From contig CABFPE010000312.1 of NCBI GenBank assembly GCA_900660155.1, positions 896,151 through 960,150 of the forward strand: 64,000 nt of DNA, given 5' to 3'. Shown piece after piece: positions 1 through 10,465 of the stretch; positions within the stretch are counted from its first letter, which is position 1; every line of letters begins with the position of its first letter. Source of the stretch: Hofstenia miamia (lineage: Eukaryota > Xenacoelomorpha > Acoela > Hofsteniidae). The notes under the pieces are model-generated. The model was not told where the DNA came from and did no database searches. It saw only the letters and a program-made list of their open reading frames with translations. Position numbers and translations under genes: made by a program.

Positions 1-149
1 TAGTAGTAGTTTGTACCAATATATTGTACCATCCAGTACACTTCTCCAATATTTTCCTACTTCACTCTTAATAAATTAATCAACATATGATTAAGTTGCT
101 CTACTGTGCCATTAGCATAGAAAGTAATGAGTTGAATTTGCCAAGAATA

Positions 150-957
150 ACCTAATACAGAACACTAACTGGGATAATGTGGCTTTTACCGATGAGAAGA
201 AGTTTAATTTAAATGGTCCTGATGGCTGCCAGTTCTATTGGCACGATCTACGGAAGGAACCTCACTATTATTGGAAACGTCATAGTGGTGGTGGTTCAGT
301 AATGATATGGGCGGCTGTTAGTGTTCATAGTAAAAGCGAATTAGCTATAGTAGATAGCAGAAAGTCCGGTGATTACATTCAGCTTCTTTCTGAGTACCTT
401 ATGCCATTTAAAGACCTTTATCATCCATCTAATTTTGTTATTCAACAAGACAATGCATCTTGCCATGCAACTTTTCTGACAAAGTCTTGGCTTAAAGAAC
501 AGAAATTGAGGTTTTGGATTGGCCATCACTTAGTCCTGATCTTAGTCCAATCAAAAACGTCTGGTCACAGCTAGTACGAGATGTTTATAGTGGTGGAAGA
601 CAATTTTCAAGTAAAGAGAAATTCATTGCCCAAATTCGACTTTCCTGGGATAACTCAAGTCAAAAATATGTTACAAAGATCATAAAAAGCATGAATAAAC
701 GATGTATGAGTGTTATTGAGCCGAAAGGTAAGATTAGAGACTATTAAAAATAGTATTTATTATATTTTGCTCTTAGTTGTCAAACCAATGTCCGAATTGA
801 ATATTTTTGTATTAAGTTCTTATTAAAAAGTTTTTTACCTAAAATAAAGTTGAATATAGGTTTTTACCCCTAATTACTATTATTTATTAGGTCAGGTTTT
901 GCTAAAAAGAAGTAGAACATGCCAAATGAAGAATTGCCAAATCAATGTCCGGCACTG
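150..957 (+). mobile_element. Tc1/mariner-like transposon, decayed, left part missing
   Basis: This is the C-terminal two thirds of a Tc1-like cut-and-paste transposase. The first catalytic block reads FTDEKKFNLNGPDG (from about 185), the second is QQDNASCHA (about 443-470), and the third is WPSLSPDLSPIKNVW (about 520-565). One frameshift lies between the second and third blocks, near 510. About 34 residues separate the second acid and the third position, as in DD34E/D elements. The third acid is replaced by lysine (AAA at 553-555 where GAA is usual), so the copy is catalytically dead even apart from the frameshift. A terminal repeat ending GTCCGGCACTG at 957 is followed by the expected TA. 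The helix-turn-helix half and the left terminal repeat are not recognisable upstream or lie off the window edge. Confidence 0.8.
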
Positions 958-1048
958 TATTATATTTTGTTTGTATTTCTTTTCTTGATGTTCATTGTTC
1001 AAACAATTTGTAAATATAGATAATTTTCTTTTTCTTGATTCAGAGTTC

Positions 1049-1338
1049 TTAATGCCCAATTGAATCTTTTCGCCAATGATGACTGAATGTTGTTGTGATA
1101 TTTTGGAGTAAAAAACAACAGTAATTGAAGTTACTTAGAACAAAAGAATTAAGAGTTTGTGTTTGAAAGATCTGTCCTACATTGCGCAAATGATATAGAT
1201 ACTTAGTTCTAGAGGCCATTTTCCTAGATTTTAGTAAAAAAAGTTCATTAAACATTTAATCTCTATCAATTGCTACTCAAATATAGTTAACAGAATTGCT
1301 TTGACTATTCTCATTATCTCCCATTTTAATTTTGGTAT
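1049..1338 (-). mobile_element. LINE reverse-transcriptase fragment (downstream half of a split copy)
   Basis: The minus strand encodes a stretch typical of the region just after the RT palm in CR1/jockey-like LINEs: a decayed YLGVxID motif, then FNELFLLKSRKMAS, then LNSFVLSNFNYCCF. It matches position for position the copy at 4916-5224 (FNEFFSLKLRKMASG). It contains stop codons and is not functional. It continues from the fragment at 3511-3724 across an inserted DNA transposon (1341-3508), so the two pieces were one LINE. Confidence 0.75.
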
Positions 1339-1607
1339 TACAGTAGAACTTATCTATAGTGAATTGCGGTTGGTTGCTATAGAGGATTCAGTTCATTATT
1401 GAGGATGAAAAAAATACTTCAGATACTCTTGTATTTATTGCAAATATATAGCAAACTCTGTGATCAAGGTAACTAAACCGCGTCCAAAGATATTATGCAG
1501 ATGAAATTTTTTGGAATAAACTTAAAACCATTACTCTGAGAAAGATAATTTTTTATTACAAACATTTTCATACATTTCAACGATTATTCTAAATTTTCAG
1601 AAGGATT

Positions 1608-2878
1608 TATTAAATATTTTTTAAAATAAACAAAAAAAACGAAATTTCTGGTGTCCAGAGCTATTATGCACATTACATAAATTTCAAAAAAAATATAAAT
1701 AAATGAAATTATCCCTATTATGCATTTTATGTATATGGAAATAACACAGCCAGTCCGTTTGGACATTGTTTCAGTTTAATTAACATGTTTATATATTCCT
1801 CTTGTGTCTCAATGACCTTCACCAGGCGGTTATCCATGGAGAGTTTCAGTTTTGAAATAACTGAGGAGCTGATGTTATAGCAAGTGGCCTCAATTGCCTC
1901 CCAGAGTCTGTCTGATTTGATGATGAGCCACAAATTCTTGAAGCAATTCAGGTCTGGTAAAGAAGGAGGCCACACCATAAGATTGTCATCTTTGATGTTT
2001 TTGGAGGCTAGAAACTTATTTGTAAACCTCAAAGCATGAGCTGGAGCATTATCATGCATGAAGATACATTTTGAATTGGATCCTCTACTCTGTCTTCGAT
2101 AACATGGAAAGAAATTTTCTGTCAAAAAGTCAGCGTATGTCTCTGAATTCATTTTAACACCTTCAGGCACCCGAAATGGCCCAATCAACGTCTGCCCGAC
2201 AATTTCTGCTCAAAACACCATTCCACCTCCACCTTGCGTCGTCTAAGCCTTGAGGGAATAGATTCATCTATTTCAAGCCAGCCTCTTGACCATCCATCAG
2301 GTCCATCAAGTGTAGCACGACATGCGTCTGTGAATATTACTTTACTGAAATTCACTTTCATGTATATTCGTCCCCAAGCCATTCTTTTCTGCTTGTTCTT
2401 CTCTGTTATTGGTGGCCTTAATTTGGGTTTGACGACAGTGGCCACCTTTTTTAGCGCAGTACATCGCGTCTGACGGTAAACTCCACCAATACCAACCATA
2501 GTAAGAAATTCCTTTACTGCTGTACAATGGCATTTTTTTAGAAACTCTCACCAATTTTCGCATATCTCTTGGCGTTAATTTGCTTTTACCAGCATCACTC
2601 CTAACTTTTCGCGTAAAACTAATGTCTTCAATGGCCTTTTTCACAATTCTTATGTCACGTTTTAACTCTTTGGCTATATCCAATGAGGATGCACCTTCAG
2701 CAGCCCTTTAAAAATATTCCAACTATTCGCTCATCGGCACTTAATGACTTATTCTTACCCATTACAATAACTCAAATGATATTCGAAGCAGTAATAATTG
2801 TTGAAATCTGATAGAATGACAAAATGCATAATAGCTCTGGACACCAAACATTCTGTTTTTACGTGTTTGTTTTAAAAA
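1608..2878 (-). mobile_element. Tc1/mariner-type element with DD37 spacing, decayed transposase
   Basis: Inverted terminal repeats share a core GGTGTCCAGAGCTATTATGCA (1650-1670 and, reversed, 2825-2845), with a weaker outward extension of about 40 bases. The transposase is read from a Met at about 2763 (MGKNKSLSADERIVGIF), through helix-turn-helix sequence, to FTDA, FMHDNAPAHA and WPPSLPDLNCFKNLW (ending about 1900). Counting from the second acid, 37 residues precede the third position, the spacing of the DD37 groups. That position is lysine (AAG) instead of an acid. The frame changes at least twice between about 2480 and 2190. It looks long inactive. It lies within the pogo-like element. Confidence 0.8.
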
Positions 2879-3065
2879 TATTCCAACTATTTGCTTATCG
2901 GCACTTAGTGACTTATTCTTACCCATTACAATAACTCAAATGATATTCGAAGCAGTAATAATTGTTGAAATCTGATAGAATGACAAAATGCATAATAGCT
3001 CTGGACACCAAACATTCTGTTTTTACGTGTTTGTTTTAAAAATATTCCAACTATTCGCTCTTCGA
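2704..3065. repeat. 165-bp tandem repeat of a transposon end
   Basis: A 165-bp unit containing the transposase start, the terminal repeat and the outer flank of the Tc1/mariner element is present about 2.1 times. The phrase AAAAATATTCCAACTATT recurs at about 2709, 2874 and 3039. Copies are nearly identical, with only a few base differences, so the duplication is younger than most decay in the element. Confidence 0.85.
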
Positions 3066-3510
3066 TTTAACATATTATGGTCAAGTACATAAAATGTTTT
3101 TCACAAAAAACCAACTTTTACAGAATAATAGTTTTAATTTTATTCCAAAAATGTCATTGCATAATATATTTTGACGCGGTGTGCAGTATAACAAAATATT
3201 GGTACATATTGTTAATGTATATTTGCTACATTTTCACCTTGAATTACTTTCCATAATGAGGGGCTTTTGCTTACTACATAAAATAATTACATTTATAACA
3301 TCTAAAGAAATAAAATTATTGCATATTTAATTCTTATATAGAGGAATTCCAAATGAACTAGATAATATCATACAATGAAGTTTGATTATACTAGCTTTTT
3401 TAATAGAGAAACTTCATTACAAAGACGGAAGAAGAATGTTCATTATAGAGGAAGTCTATTATAGAAGAAGTTCTTTATAGAGGATTTCACTATAGAGGAG
3501 TTCTACTGTA

Positions 3511-3724
3511 TTAGAAATTTCTTGGTATTGTTTGTTGTTAAAATAATAAATTGTGTTTTATCAGGATTAGTTTTTAACTTGTTTTTACTAAAATACTCAG
3601 TCAGATGTTCAATATTTTTTGCTAAATACCTGGTTGCTTCATACGGATTTTTTGTGACTGTTATTATACATGTATCATCCGCATTAATCACAAGACCCAA
3701 TATTATTAATGCTTCTAATAGCAA
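3511..3724 (-). mobile_element. LINE reverse-transcriptase fragment (palm, upstream half of a split copy)
   Basis: The minus strand encodes INADDTCIITV, a decayed form of the RT catalytic YADDT motif. It is followed by the helix LTEYFSKNKLKTNPDKTQF, which in this LINE type contains the NKLKxNxxKTQFIIF signature. It reads directly into the fragment at 1049-1338 once the pogo-like insertion between them is ignored. It is a short non-coding remnant. Confidence 0.75.
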
Positions 3725-4915
3725 TAATGATAGAATACTTAAATGAATAAGACACTGGGAAGTTAAAAATCTTTTGTTATAGATTTCTTATTCAATTTCA
3801 TTAGTCTTCTTTTTGAATTTTCAGATAAATTTGTCAGCAAATATCAAGCATATTTATATTTTGAAAAATAATAGGCTTCTCAAATCTTGATCTAATTTTT
3901 TTGGTAATAACTTTGATATTTTCTGCATTAATTTGAGTTAAACAGTCATTTCTTGAATTACTGAATTTACATGATTTTTAAAAATAATTTATTTATCCAT
4001 TATCTCTCGTAAATGTTTATTCTTGATTTTTCCAGTAATTCTTCATTATTAAGATTACAAACTATACTGAATAATCTGTTAACGATTTTATCGGTATATT
4101 TCTTGAGCATATTTCTATGGAATAAGAAAACCATACATTTATATAAGTACTTGAAAATTAAGGAAATAATAATTTTATCAATTCGAGTTAGGTAAAATAC
4201 TCACTAATATTAAATTTCATCTCCAGCCAAGTTTTCTCAATACATATTACTTAGTAAGATTTATAATTATTTTTTCAATGACCTAATGTTAAAATTATTT
4301 TTAATATGCTGGAGATATATTTTCAGAGTTTCTTATTAAAATTTCACACAAGTGACATGGTAGTTTTGTTTAAGATTATTCAATTAAAAAATCAGTGAAC
4401 TATTTATATCATCAAGGACAATAAACTTTTGAAACCAAGACAAAGTATTTTTTCAGAACCAAGTTAATTTATATTTATTGTTTTAATTCTTCATAAGTGT
4501 TAATCACTTGATTTGTAAAAAAACAAAAGAATTAAATAAATATTATTATTATGTAAAAATTTATCGGAAATGTGACTATTTATTCTTATCTCAATTTTCA
4601 ATAGATTTATTTTTTTCTTAAAATGTTTATAATTTTTTTAAGTTTTAATTTCAACATTGAGATTATTCCACAATTTAGAACACAAATGTAAATGAATCAT
4701 GGCGAATGATGTTGCTAAAAGTTTCTTTGATTGTGTTCTAGGAAATTCTCTGACGGATTCGTGTTTAGGGATATAATTAAGTGATCTCAAAGACCAGTTG
4801 TACATTTTTGATAATGATGTACTATTTCTCGCAGTTACATGTTGAAAGAGAAAGCAGCAATAACTAAATTCACTGATTACAAAAGAATTAATAAACTGTT
4901 TATGATATAAATTCC
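3725..4915. other. AT-rich stretch without recognised gene
   Basis: No open frame with family resemblance was found on either strand. Parts may be upstream sequence of the neighbouring minus-strand LINE pieces, but no motif supports it. Confidence 0.5.
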
Positions 4916-5224
4916 CTACGTGCCGTAAATGATATAAAATTTAATTCCAGATGCCATTTTTCTTAATTTTAAAGAAAAAAATTCATTAAATGTTAAATCT
5001 TGATCAATTGTTACTCCTAAATAACACACTGATTTACATTGCTCAATTACACTTTTATTTATGTTAATTTTGATATTCTCAGAAATCTTTTGATGTTCCT
5101 TTGGTGCAAATATGATAAATTGAGTTTTATTTGCATTCATTTTTAATCTATTATTATTAAAATACGTAATTAGTGATTCAATGTCTTTAGTCAAAAACTT
5201 AGTAGCGTCAAATGGATTTTTCAA
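4916..5224 (-). mobile_element. CR1/jockey-like LINE RT fragment
   Basis: An open minus-strand stretch of about 100 residues covers the end of the RT palm and the following connection. It contains FNNNRLKMNANKTQFIIF, then CYLGVTIDQDLTFNEF, then LRKMASGIKF. These are the conserved blocks after the YADD motif in CR1/jockey-type non-LTR elements. It lacks start and end and is a truncated copy. It meets another copy of the same region, in opposite orientation, at 5225. Confidence 0.8.
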
Positions 5225-6117
5225 TGTTCTAAAATTATTGAATCAAGTTTTGAAAAGATTATTCATTATTTCAACCAAAATCAATTAACAATAAATATAG
5301 AAAAAAACACAATTCACGATATTTTCTGCAAATATTTTTAAAACCATAGCCAAGGGAATCAATTTAAATTTCAAGGAAACAACAGTCCAACAATCCAAAA
5401 CAATTACATATTTAGGTGTCTAAATAGATAACTCTTTGAACTTTAACGAATTTATAGGCAGCAAATTAAGAAAAATGAACCAAGGAATCCAATACATCAA
5501 AGAATTGAAAAACATTTTGCTGGAANAACCATTTCTTATAAATTCTTTCGTCATTAGTCCATTCTTGTATGCATGCACAATTTTGAATTCTTTAAATATA
5601 TACCAAATTGAAAGAATAAATAGTGTCTATAATAGAGCCATATGGACACTATTCAACATTGACAAACAATTAACTAGAAAATATTTATCAAAATACTAAC
5701 TCCTAAGTATATCATCAAATTTATGAGTTTAGTTACAATGTGCAAGCACGCAAATAAGCTAACAGATTTCCTAATATTTATAGACCTTATTGTAAAATAC
5801 AATTCTCGAAATCAGTCATGCATTGTAGCAGTATTAAACCAGTCGAAATATTTTCAAGATTACTTTGTGTTAAACACAGCAAGGGAATGGAATAAATTAG
5901 ATACAGAAATTAGATTGTCAAGAAATATTAATATCTTCAAGAAAGTGTTAAAACAAAACCTTTTAAGCCACCAGAATATAGTAGGTGCTTCTAAAAAAAT
6001 ACACGCCTGTTTTGTTTGATAAATGCTTCAGATTGATAATTTTGTTTTTTGTTAGTTTTTTTGTTAGTTTTGTAACTTTTATGTAAGCACATCTTTGTCA
6101 TTATTTATTAATGAATA
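5225..6117 (+). mobile_element. CR1/jockey-like LINE 3' end, decayed
   Basis: On the plus strand the same RT region appears again (YFNQNQLTIN near 5265, then a decayed YLGV near 5410, FNEFIGSKLRKMNQGI at about 5440). It is followed by the C-terminal domain with FVISPFLYAC and the terminal block AREWNKLDTEIRLS (about 5880-5915), typical of the C-terminus of CR1/L2-type LINEs. At least two frame changes or stops interrupt it, including one near 5698. One undetermined base lies at 5526. A short 3' tail with AATAAA follows at 6112-6117. Head-to-head contact with the minus-strand copy implies separate insertion or inversion. Confidence 0.8.
6104..6109 (-). promoter_or_regulatory. Possible polyadenylation signal of the Ig/FN3 gene
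   Basis: AATAAA on the minus strand lies about 27 bases after the stop codon of the upstream gene. The position is suitable, though short for a 3' untranslated region. It overlaps the tail of the LINE on the other strand. Confidence 0.4.
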
Positions 6118-6135
6118 AAGAAAGAGCTTGTTATC

Positions 6136-8040
6136 CTATTTACTTAGTCGATAAGTAGTCATCGTGACAAAGGTACATATTATAATTAGGAAAATCCAAA
6201 AGAAAGAAAGTGTTATTTCTTCATAAAATTGAGGAATTACTGCTGGCAGTTTTGAAGGCGATCTCGCATCTATTAGTATCAGGCCAGATTTCGGAGCTGA
6301 CACGGTTTCACGAGTAAACCCCTTGAGATTTATTGTGAAGATTGAAGGAGGCTCAACATAGTCAATTTCGAGCTTGTTGTCCTGGAACATATTTACTCTT
6401 CTTGATGTCGTTGTAAACAGTTTAAAATGTTGATAATATTTGTATTCTATTTCGAAATATCTGATACCAACATGTGATTCAGATGTCTTCCATGTAATAA
6501 GATAGCTGAAAGCACTTGTTTGCCTTATATTCGGGACGTCCAGAGCGCTCAAACGTCGATAACTTAATGTTCTGCCTTTACCGCATAATGTTAACACTGA
6601 TGTAGTTGAATTTACTTCTGCTTTGATGTCATAAAACTGGTTTTCTTGTAGATTGTCAACTACAATATATTCTTTAAGAGGCCGTCTGACTTTTAAACTC
6701 CCATTGAAATTAGTAAACTGGATATCAATAAAAGGCGCAGTGGGCGCCTTGTTCATTACATCAGCGAAATCAAGAGTAAACCCAGCTGGTATAGGCTTAA
6801 TTTCTAATCTATTGAGTACATTAACGACGAAGTTTTTTACTCTGTTACCGTAAATATTTTTTGCAATAAATTGATAAACTCCCGAATGTTTGAACTGGAT
6901 ATCGCTGATAGTAAAACTTATGTGTCCATTGTCAGTATTATACGAAAACCTGAAATTTTTGTTTTTTTCTATACCGAAGGGTTTCCCATTTTTGTATAGG
7001 GAAACATTAACCGACTTCACGGGTGAAACATATGTAGCTGTAACTATCAGAGAATTATCAACATAAGCACTTGTATCATCTGTAATATTTTTGAAAATTG
7101 GAGAGCCCTTAACAAATAAATTAAATTTTGTTGTCAGCATCCCCATATAGTTTCTGGAAATACATGTATAATTGGACGCATCATCATAATCACAACTTTT
7201 TATATGTAGTGCTGGGTTTTTTATTTGATTTCTCTTCCAGCCCTTTCTGTTTTCAAAGATTGTGGTGGGAAAAGGCCTTCCAAATGCTACACACTTAATG
7301 GTCACACTGGTTCCATATTTGCATACAATTGTTTCATCTGGATTTGGGATGCTTGCCCAAACCGGTGCAAAATCGTTTCTCAATGATATGCAATCCTTCT
7401 TAGCTATTTGAATAATTGGTAGTACCACTTTGTGCAAATTTCCAAAACTTGGAATTTCTAAATCATAACGGAGGTTATTGTCTATAGCAACCTTGACGTT
7501 GTCGTCTGTGAATATTATTTCAAACTTATTACCGACAACAATTTGTGGGAGTTGAGTGTAATTCCATAAGCTTACTGTTGCCTTTGTGTACGGATAATAC
7601 GTCCAGGAATATCCTTGTTGCTTAGAACCTATTGGAAGATATTTTTGGTTCTCTTGACATGTTAGTTGCAATGGAGTGTTATAGCTGAATGTTTCCATTG
7701 ATTTATTTGTAAAATTAACCCAATAATCTGAAGAGCGGAAAATTCCATACTGTGTTTCAATGAAACATGTGAATCTCCCAAATAATCCAAATTTTAGCCT
7801 ATAGTTATGTGGGTATGTCCTTATCTCTCCTGTTGCATAATTTTTGAATTCCCAATGTTTTGACAGAATTGTTGCATTCTGGACATTGCAAAGAAGAGTT
7901 TGATCAACATAATTTGGAGGTTCTGAAATAATCGACAAAGATTTTCTTTCTTCAAGAAAAACGTGTATGAAGGTGAGATAGTTTTCTGAATCAACAAGAA
8001 AGAAACAATATAAGACAATTGCAGTAATTGCTAAGTACAT
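6136..8040 (-). CDS. Single-pass membrane protein with Ig-like and FN3 domains, intronless
   Basis: An uninterrupted frame of 634 residues starts at the ATG at 8040 (an in-frame TTG just upstream is not the start). Residues 1-18 form a signal peptide (MYLAITAIVLYCFFLVDS). Four Ig-like regions follow: about 20-110 (LLC, HWEF, FTC), 115-215 (LQLTC, YSWTYY), 225-315 (a clear I-set: VTIKCVAFGRPFP, then DDASNYTCISRNYMG), and 316-410 (a cysteine-less Ig: SGVYQFIAKNIYG). Two FN3-like domains occupy about 411-500 and 500-595; the second has YLITWKTSESHVG and an IRYFEIEYKYY strand. A membrane segment (about 606-628, FFWIFLIIICTFV) precedes a tail of only a few residues. Several N-x-S/T sites support an extracellular location. 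This is the layout of Ig-superfamily adhesion or guidance receptors, but with almost no cytoplasmic tail. The specific family is not recognised. Absence of introns is odd for this class; a retrocopy or a lineage-specific gene are both possible. Confidence 0.85.
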   Translation of the reverse strand: MYLAITAIVLYCFFLVDSENYLTFIHVFLEERKSLSIISEPPNYVDQTLLCNVQNATILSKHWEFKNYATGEIRTYPHNYRLKFGLFGRFTCFIETQYGIFRSSDYWVNFTNKSMETFSYNTPLQLTCQENQKYLPIGSKQQGYSWTYYPYTKATVSLWNYTQLPQIVVGNKFEIIFTDDNVKVAIDNNLRYDLEIPSFGNLHKVVLPIIQIAKKDCISLRNDFAPVWASIPNPDETIVCKYGTSVTIKCVAFGRPFPTTIFENRKGWKRNQIKNPALHIKSCDYDDASNYTCISRNYMGMLTTKFNLFVKGSPIFKNITDDTSAYVDNSLIVTATYVSPVKSVNVSLYKNGKPFGIEKNKNFRFSYNTDNGHISFTISDIQFKHSGVYQFIAKNIYGNRVKNFVVNVLNRLEIKPIPAGFTLDFADVMNKAPTAPFIDIQFTNFNGSLKVRRPLKEYIVVDNLQENQFYDIKAEVNSTTSVLTLCGKGRTLSYRRLSALDVPNIRQTSAFSYLITWKTSESHVGIRYFEIEYKYYQHFKLFTTTSRRVNMFQDNKLEIDYVEPPSIFTINLKGFTRETVSAPKSGLILIDARSPSKLPAVIPQFYEEITLSFFWIFLIIICTFVTMTTYRLSK

Positions 8041-8194
8041 CAAAGATTTGGTGGTAATTGCAATTTTTCACAAAGTTATTACAAGTATGAAACTAAATTG
8101 TATGTGAAAGGAAAATATAAATATATTCCCAGGAAATATATAGCTTTGTTTTAGACTGGCAAACACCAGTGAAATAATTAAACTCTAATAAATA

Positions 8195-8395
8195 TAAAAG
8201 TATCTACATTGCCCTACTTGATCTGAGCAAAGCTTTTAACTCTCTAAATTTCAACATTGAGATACAAATTACTGTACTATAATTTTGATAATAAATCTAT
8301 TAACATAAAAAAAGAATTTCCTTAGAAATCGACATCAACGAATTATTCTTAATGGCAAGGAATCAAAATATATTATATCTATTATATACTAAAAA
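8195..8395 (+). mobile_element. LINE RT fragment (LSKAFN and NRHQ blocks)
   Basis: The plus strand encodes IALLDLSKAFNSLN at about 8200-8245, the RT block containing the first catalytic aspartate of CR1/jockey-like LINEs. It then encodes RNRHQRIILNGKESKY at about 8320-8370, the block that follows it in these elements. Spacing and frame are broken. It is a small remnant between the Ig/FN3 gene and a microsatellite. Confidence 0.6.
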
Positions 8396-8542
8396 AATAA
8401 ATAGATTCTCTATTTAGGCATCTTTATCATATTTGAAAAATTCCAAATGCATATCACAAACGATTGTTAAATGCACTCTGCTTATCGCACTTTCAACATG
8501 TATATAGAATTTATACACATATATATGTTTCTATTATATATG

Positions 8543-8608
<66 letters not shown>
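8543..8608. repeat. (ATA)n microsatellite
   Basis: About 22 uninterrupted ATA triplets. It directly precedes the R2/NeSL-like LINE remnant. Confidence 0.97.
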
Positions 8609-8609
8609 G

Positions 8610-9775
8610 ACTTAGCAATGGCATGGATAGACTACATGAAGGCGTATGACAGCATATCACATAGATGGGTATTGAGGACGCTAGAGGCCAATGGAGTTTA
8701 ACGGAAATGGGTTGAGTTTCTAGAGAGGCAGATGGGAAAGTGGCAGACTGAGATAGACGGACACAGGTTGGGGTTTAGGCAAGGAATATTCCAGCTTAAT
8801 CCCCATCACAGAAAAGTTAAAGGAGACAGGTATATGGTATAAGTTGGAGAAGAATGGTAGAGCAGTGAGTCACCTGTGGTACATGGACGACCTGAAAATG
8901 TACACTAGTTCAAGAAAGATGTTGCAGAAGCAAGTGGACACATTGGAGAAGGCAAGTAAAGAGTCTGGGTTGGAGTTTCGATTAGGAAAGTGTGCCACAG
9001 TGACAATGACCAAAGGCAAGTGCATAGATGGAGATGGTTTGAGGACGAGCAGTGGTGATAAGATTGGGGAAGTCAAAGAGGGGTACAAGTACTTAGGTGT
9101 GATAGAGAAAGATAGAACAGATCATGAGGAAATGAGGACGAGGTTAAGAAAAGAATACAAGAGCAGAGTAAGGAAGGTACTACAGAAGTCAGCATTGAAT
9201 GGGCAGAACAGCATAAAGGCAATAAATACGTGGGTGATACCAGTGTTGAGGTATTCGGCAGGAATAGTTAGGTGGAACAAAAATGAACTGAAGGAATTAG
9301 ACAGGGAGACAAGGAAAATACTAGCAGCAGAAAGAGCATTCAACCTAAATGGAGATGTAGATAGGCTGTACATGGCAAGGCATAAGGGAGGGAAAGGGCT
9401 GCTAAGTGTGAAGGAAACTGTAGAAGCAGAAGCACTAGGGCTAAAGGAATATGTACAAGAGCAACCTAGAGGATCCCTACTAGAGGTCACTAAGGAGTTA
9501 AGGAAGATAAGAACTGAGAGTGAAGGAAAGAAAGTATACCAGATTAGGTGTAGGCTGAAGGCAATGCATGGATATTACTAGAAGAACACAAAAATGTGTG
9601 ACAGAGAAGAGAGCAACAAGTAGTTAGAGAAGGCAGGACTGAAGAGAGAAACAGAAGCACTGATAATGGCAGCAGCACTGGAGCAAGCAATAAGAACAAA
9701 CTGGGTGAAGAAGCATATAGGCAGAAGAGTAGAAGTAAGTGATAAGTGTAGGCTATGTAAGAAAGAGATTTGACA
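8610..9775 (+). mobile_element. Non-LTR retrotransposon fragment of a YMDDL/CRLC type (R2/NeSL-like), broken
   Basis: RT blocks are present in order: WIDYMKAYDSISHRWV (about 8630-8675), then a region with stops, then HLWYMDDLKMYTSS (8869-8910), the catalytic YxDD motif. The thumb region (YKYLGVIEKD, about 9085-9115; WVIPVLRYSAGIVRW; RKILAAERAFN; DRLYMARHKGGKGL) is open to a stop at 9579-9581. The frame resumes with AIRTNWVKKHI and DKCRLCKKE, the start of a C-terminal zinc knuckle. Block order and wording fit the R2/NeSL-like multicopy elements of invertebrates, not the CR1/jockey pieces elsewhere in this window. The segment between the first two RT blocks is shortened. Base use is visibly more purine- and G-rich than its surroundings. 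Confidence 0.8.
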
Positions 9776-10429
9776 GCCACAGTAATTTGTACAGAAATTA
9801 ATAAAGCCCAAGATGAACTTGACAACATATGCAAAATTTTCTATTAATAAAAAAACTAGTGAACGTGTCATAAATACATCAAAAACTTTATTAACAAGAG
9901 AGAAGCTGAAAATTCAAAACAGTGAGTTTAAATATACGGAAGAATCGTTTGGATGTATATTTCAATTCATCATTAAACTTCAATTCAGAAATTGAAGTAG
10001 ACTAGAAAAGGCAAAATGGCACTAGTAATGTTATCATGCTTAAAAGAGATTTCAAAGAAAAGATTTAACATTTCTCCATAATTCCCTAGTCGTTAGCAAA
10101 TTCACAAATGTACCCACTGTTAGTCTTGGGCAAAAGATTGAAAAGTTGAATTGTATATCGTCAAGAGTCAGAAAAATGTTGAATACGCGTGTATCAACAA
10201 CCAGTGATGTAAATAAAGATAGAGTAAGACCCAAATGCTTAAAAATTAAAATTAATCCTAATCACTGTTTAAGTAAGATCCTAACTAATATGCAAAAAGT
10301 TAAGAGTTAAAGAATACAAAGCTATCGTTTGACCTTTATACAAACAGTTACAACAAAATAACTGTAAACCTTTTTGTACATCGATGTCTATTGTCTGACC
10401 TAATGTTTTACAAACACAATAAAGCAAAT

Positions 10430-10460
<31 letters not shown>
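9776..10460. other. Non-coding stretch ending in an AT microsatellite
   Basis: No recognisable gene. An (AT)n run occupies about 10436-10460 and abuts a DNA transposon end. Confidence 0.5.

Positions 10461-10465
<5 letters not shown>

Larger units (their letters stand above)
1341..3508. mobile_element. pogo/Tigger-like DNA transposon, interrupted
   Basis: Inverted ends read CAGTAGAACTTATCTATAGT at 1341 and, reversed, CAGTAGAACTCCTCTATAGT ending at 3508. Both ends are flanked by TA (1339-1340 and 3509-3510), the Tc1/mariner/pogo target duplication. CAGTAGAAC with short repeated 'CTCTATA' boxes is the usual terminal style of pogo/Tigger elements. The subterminal region repeats a 'TATAGAGGA' box several times (3440-3500). 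No pogo transposase was recognised. Most of the interior is a later Tc1/mariner insertion. The element sits inside a LINE whose halves flank it. Confidence 0.7.
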
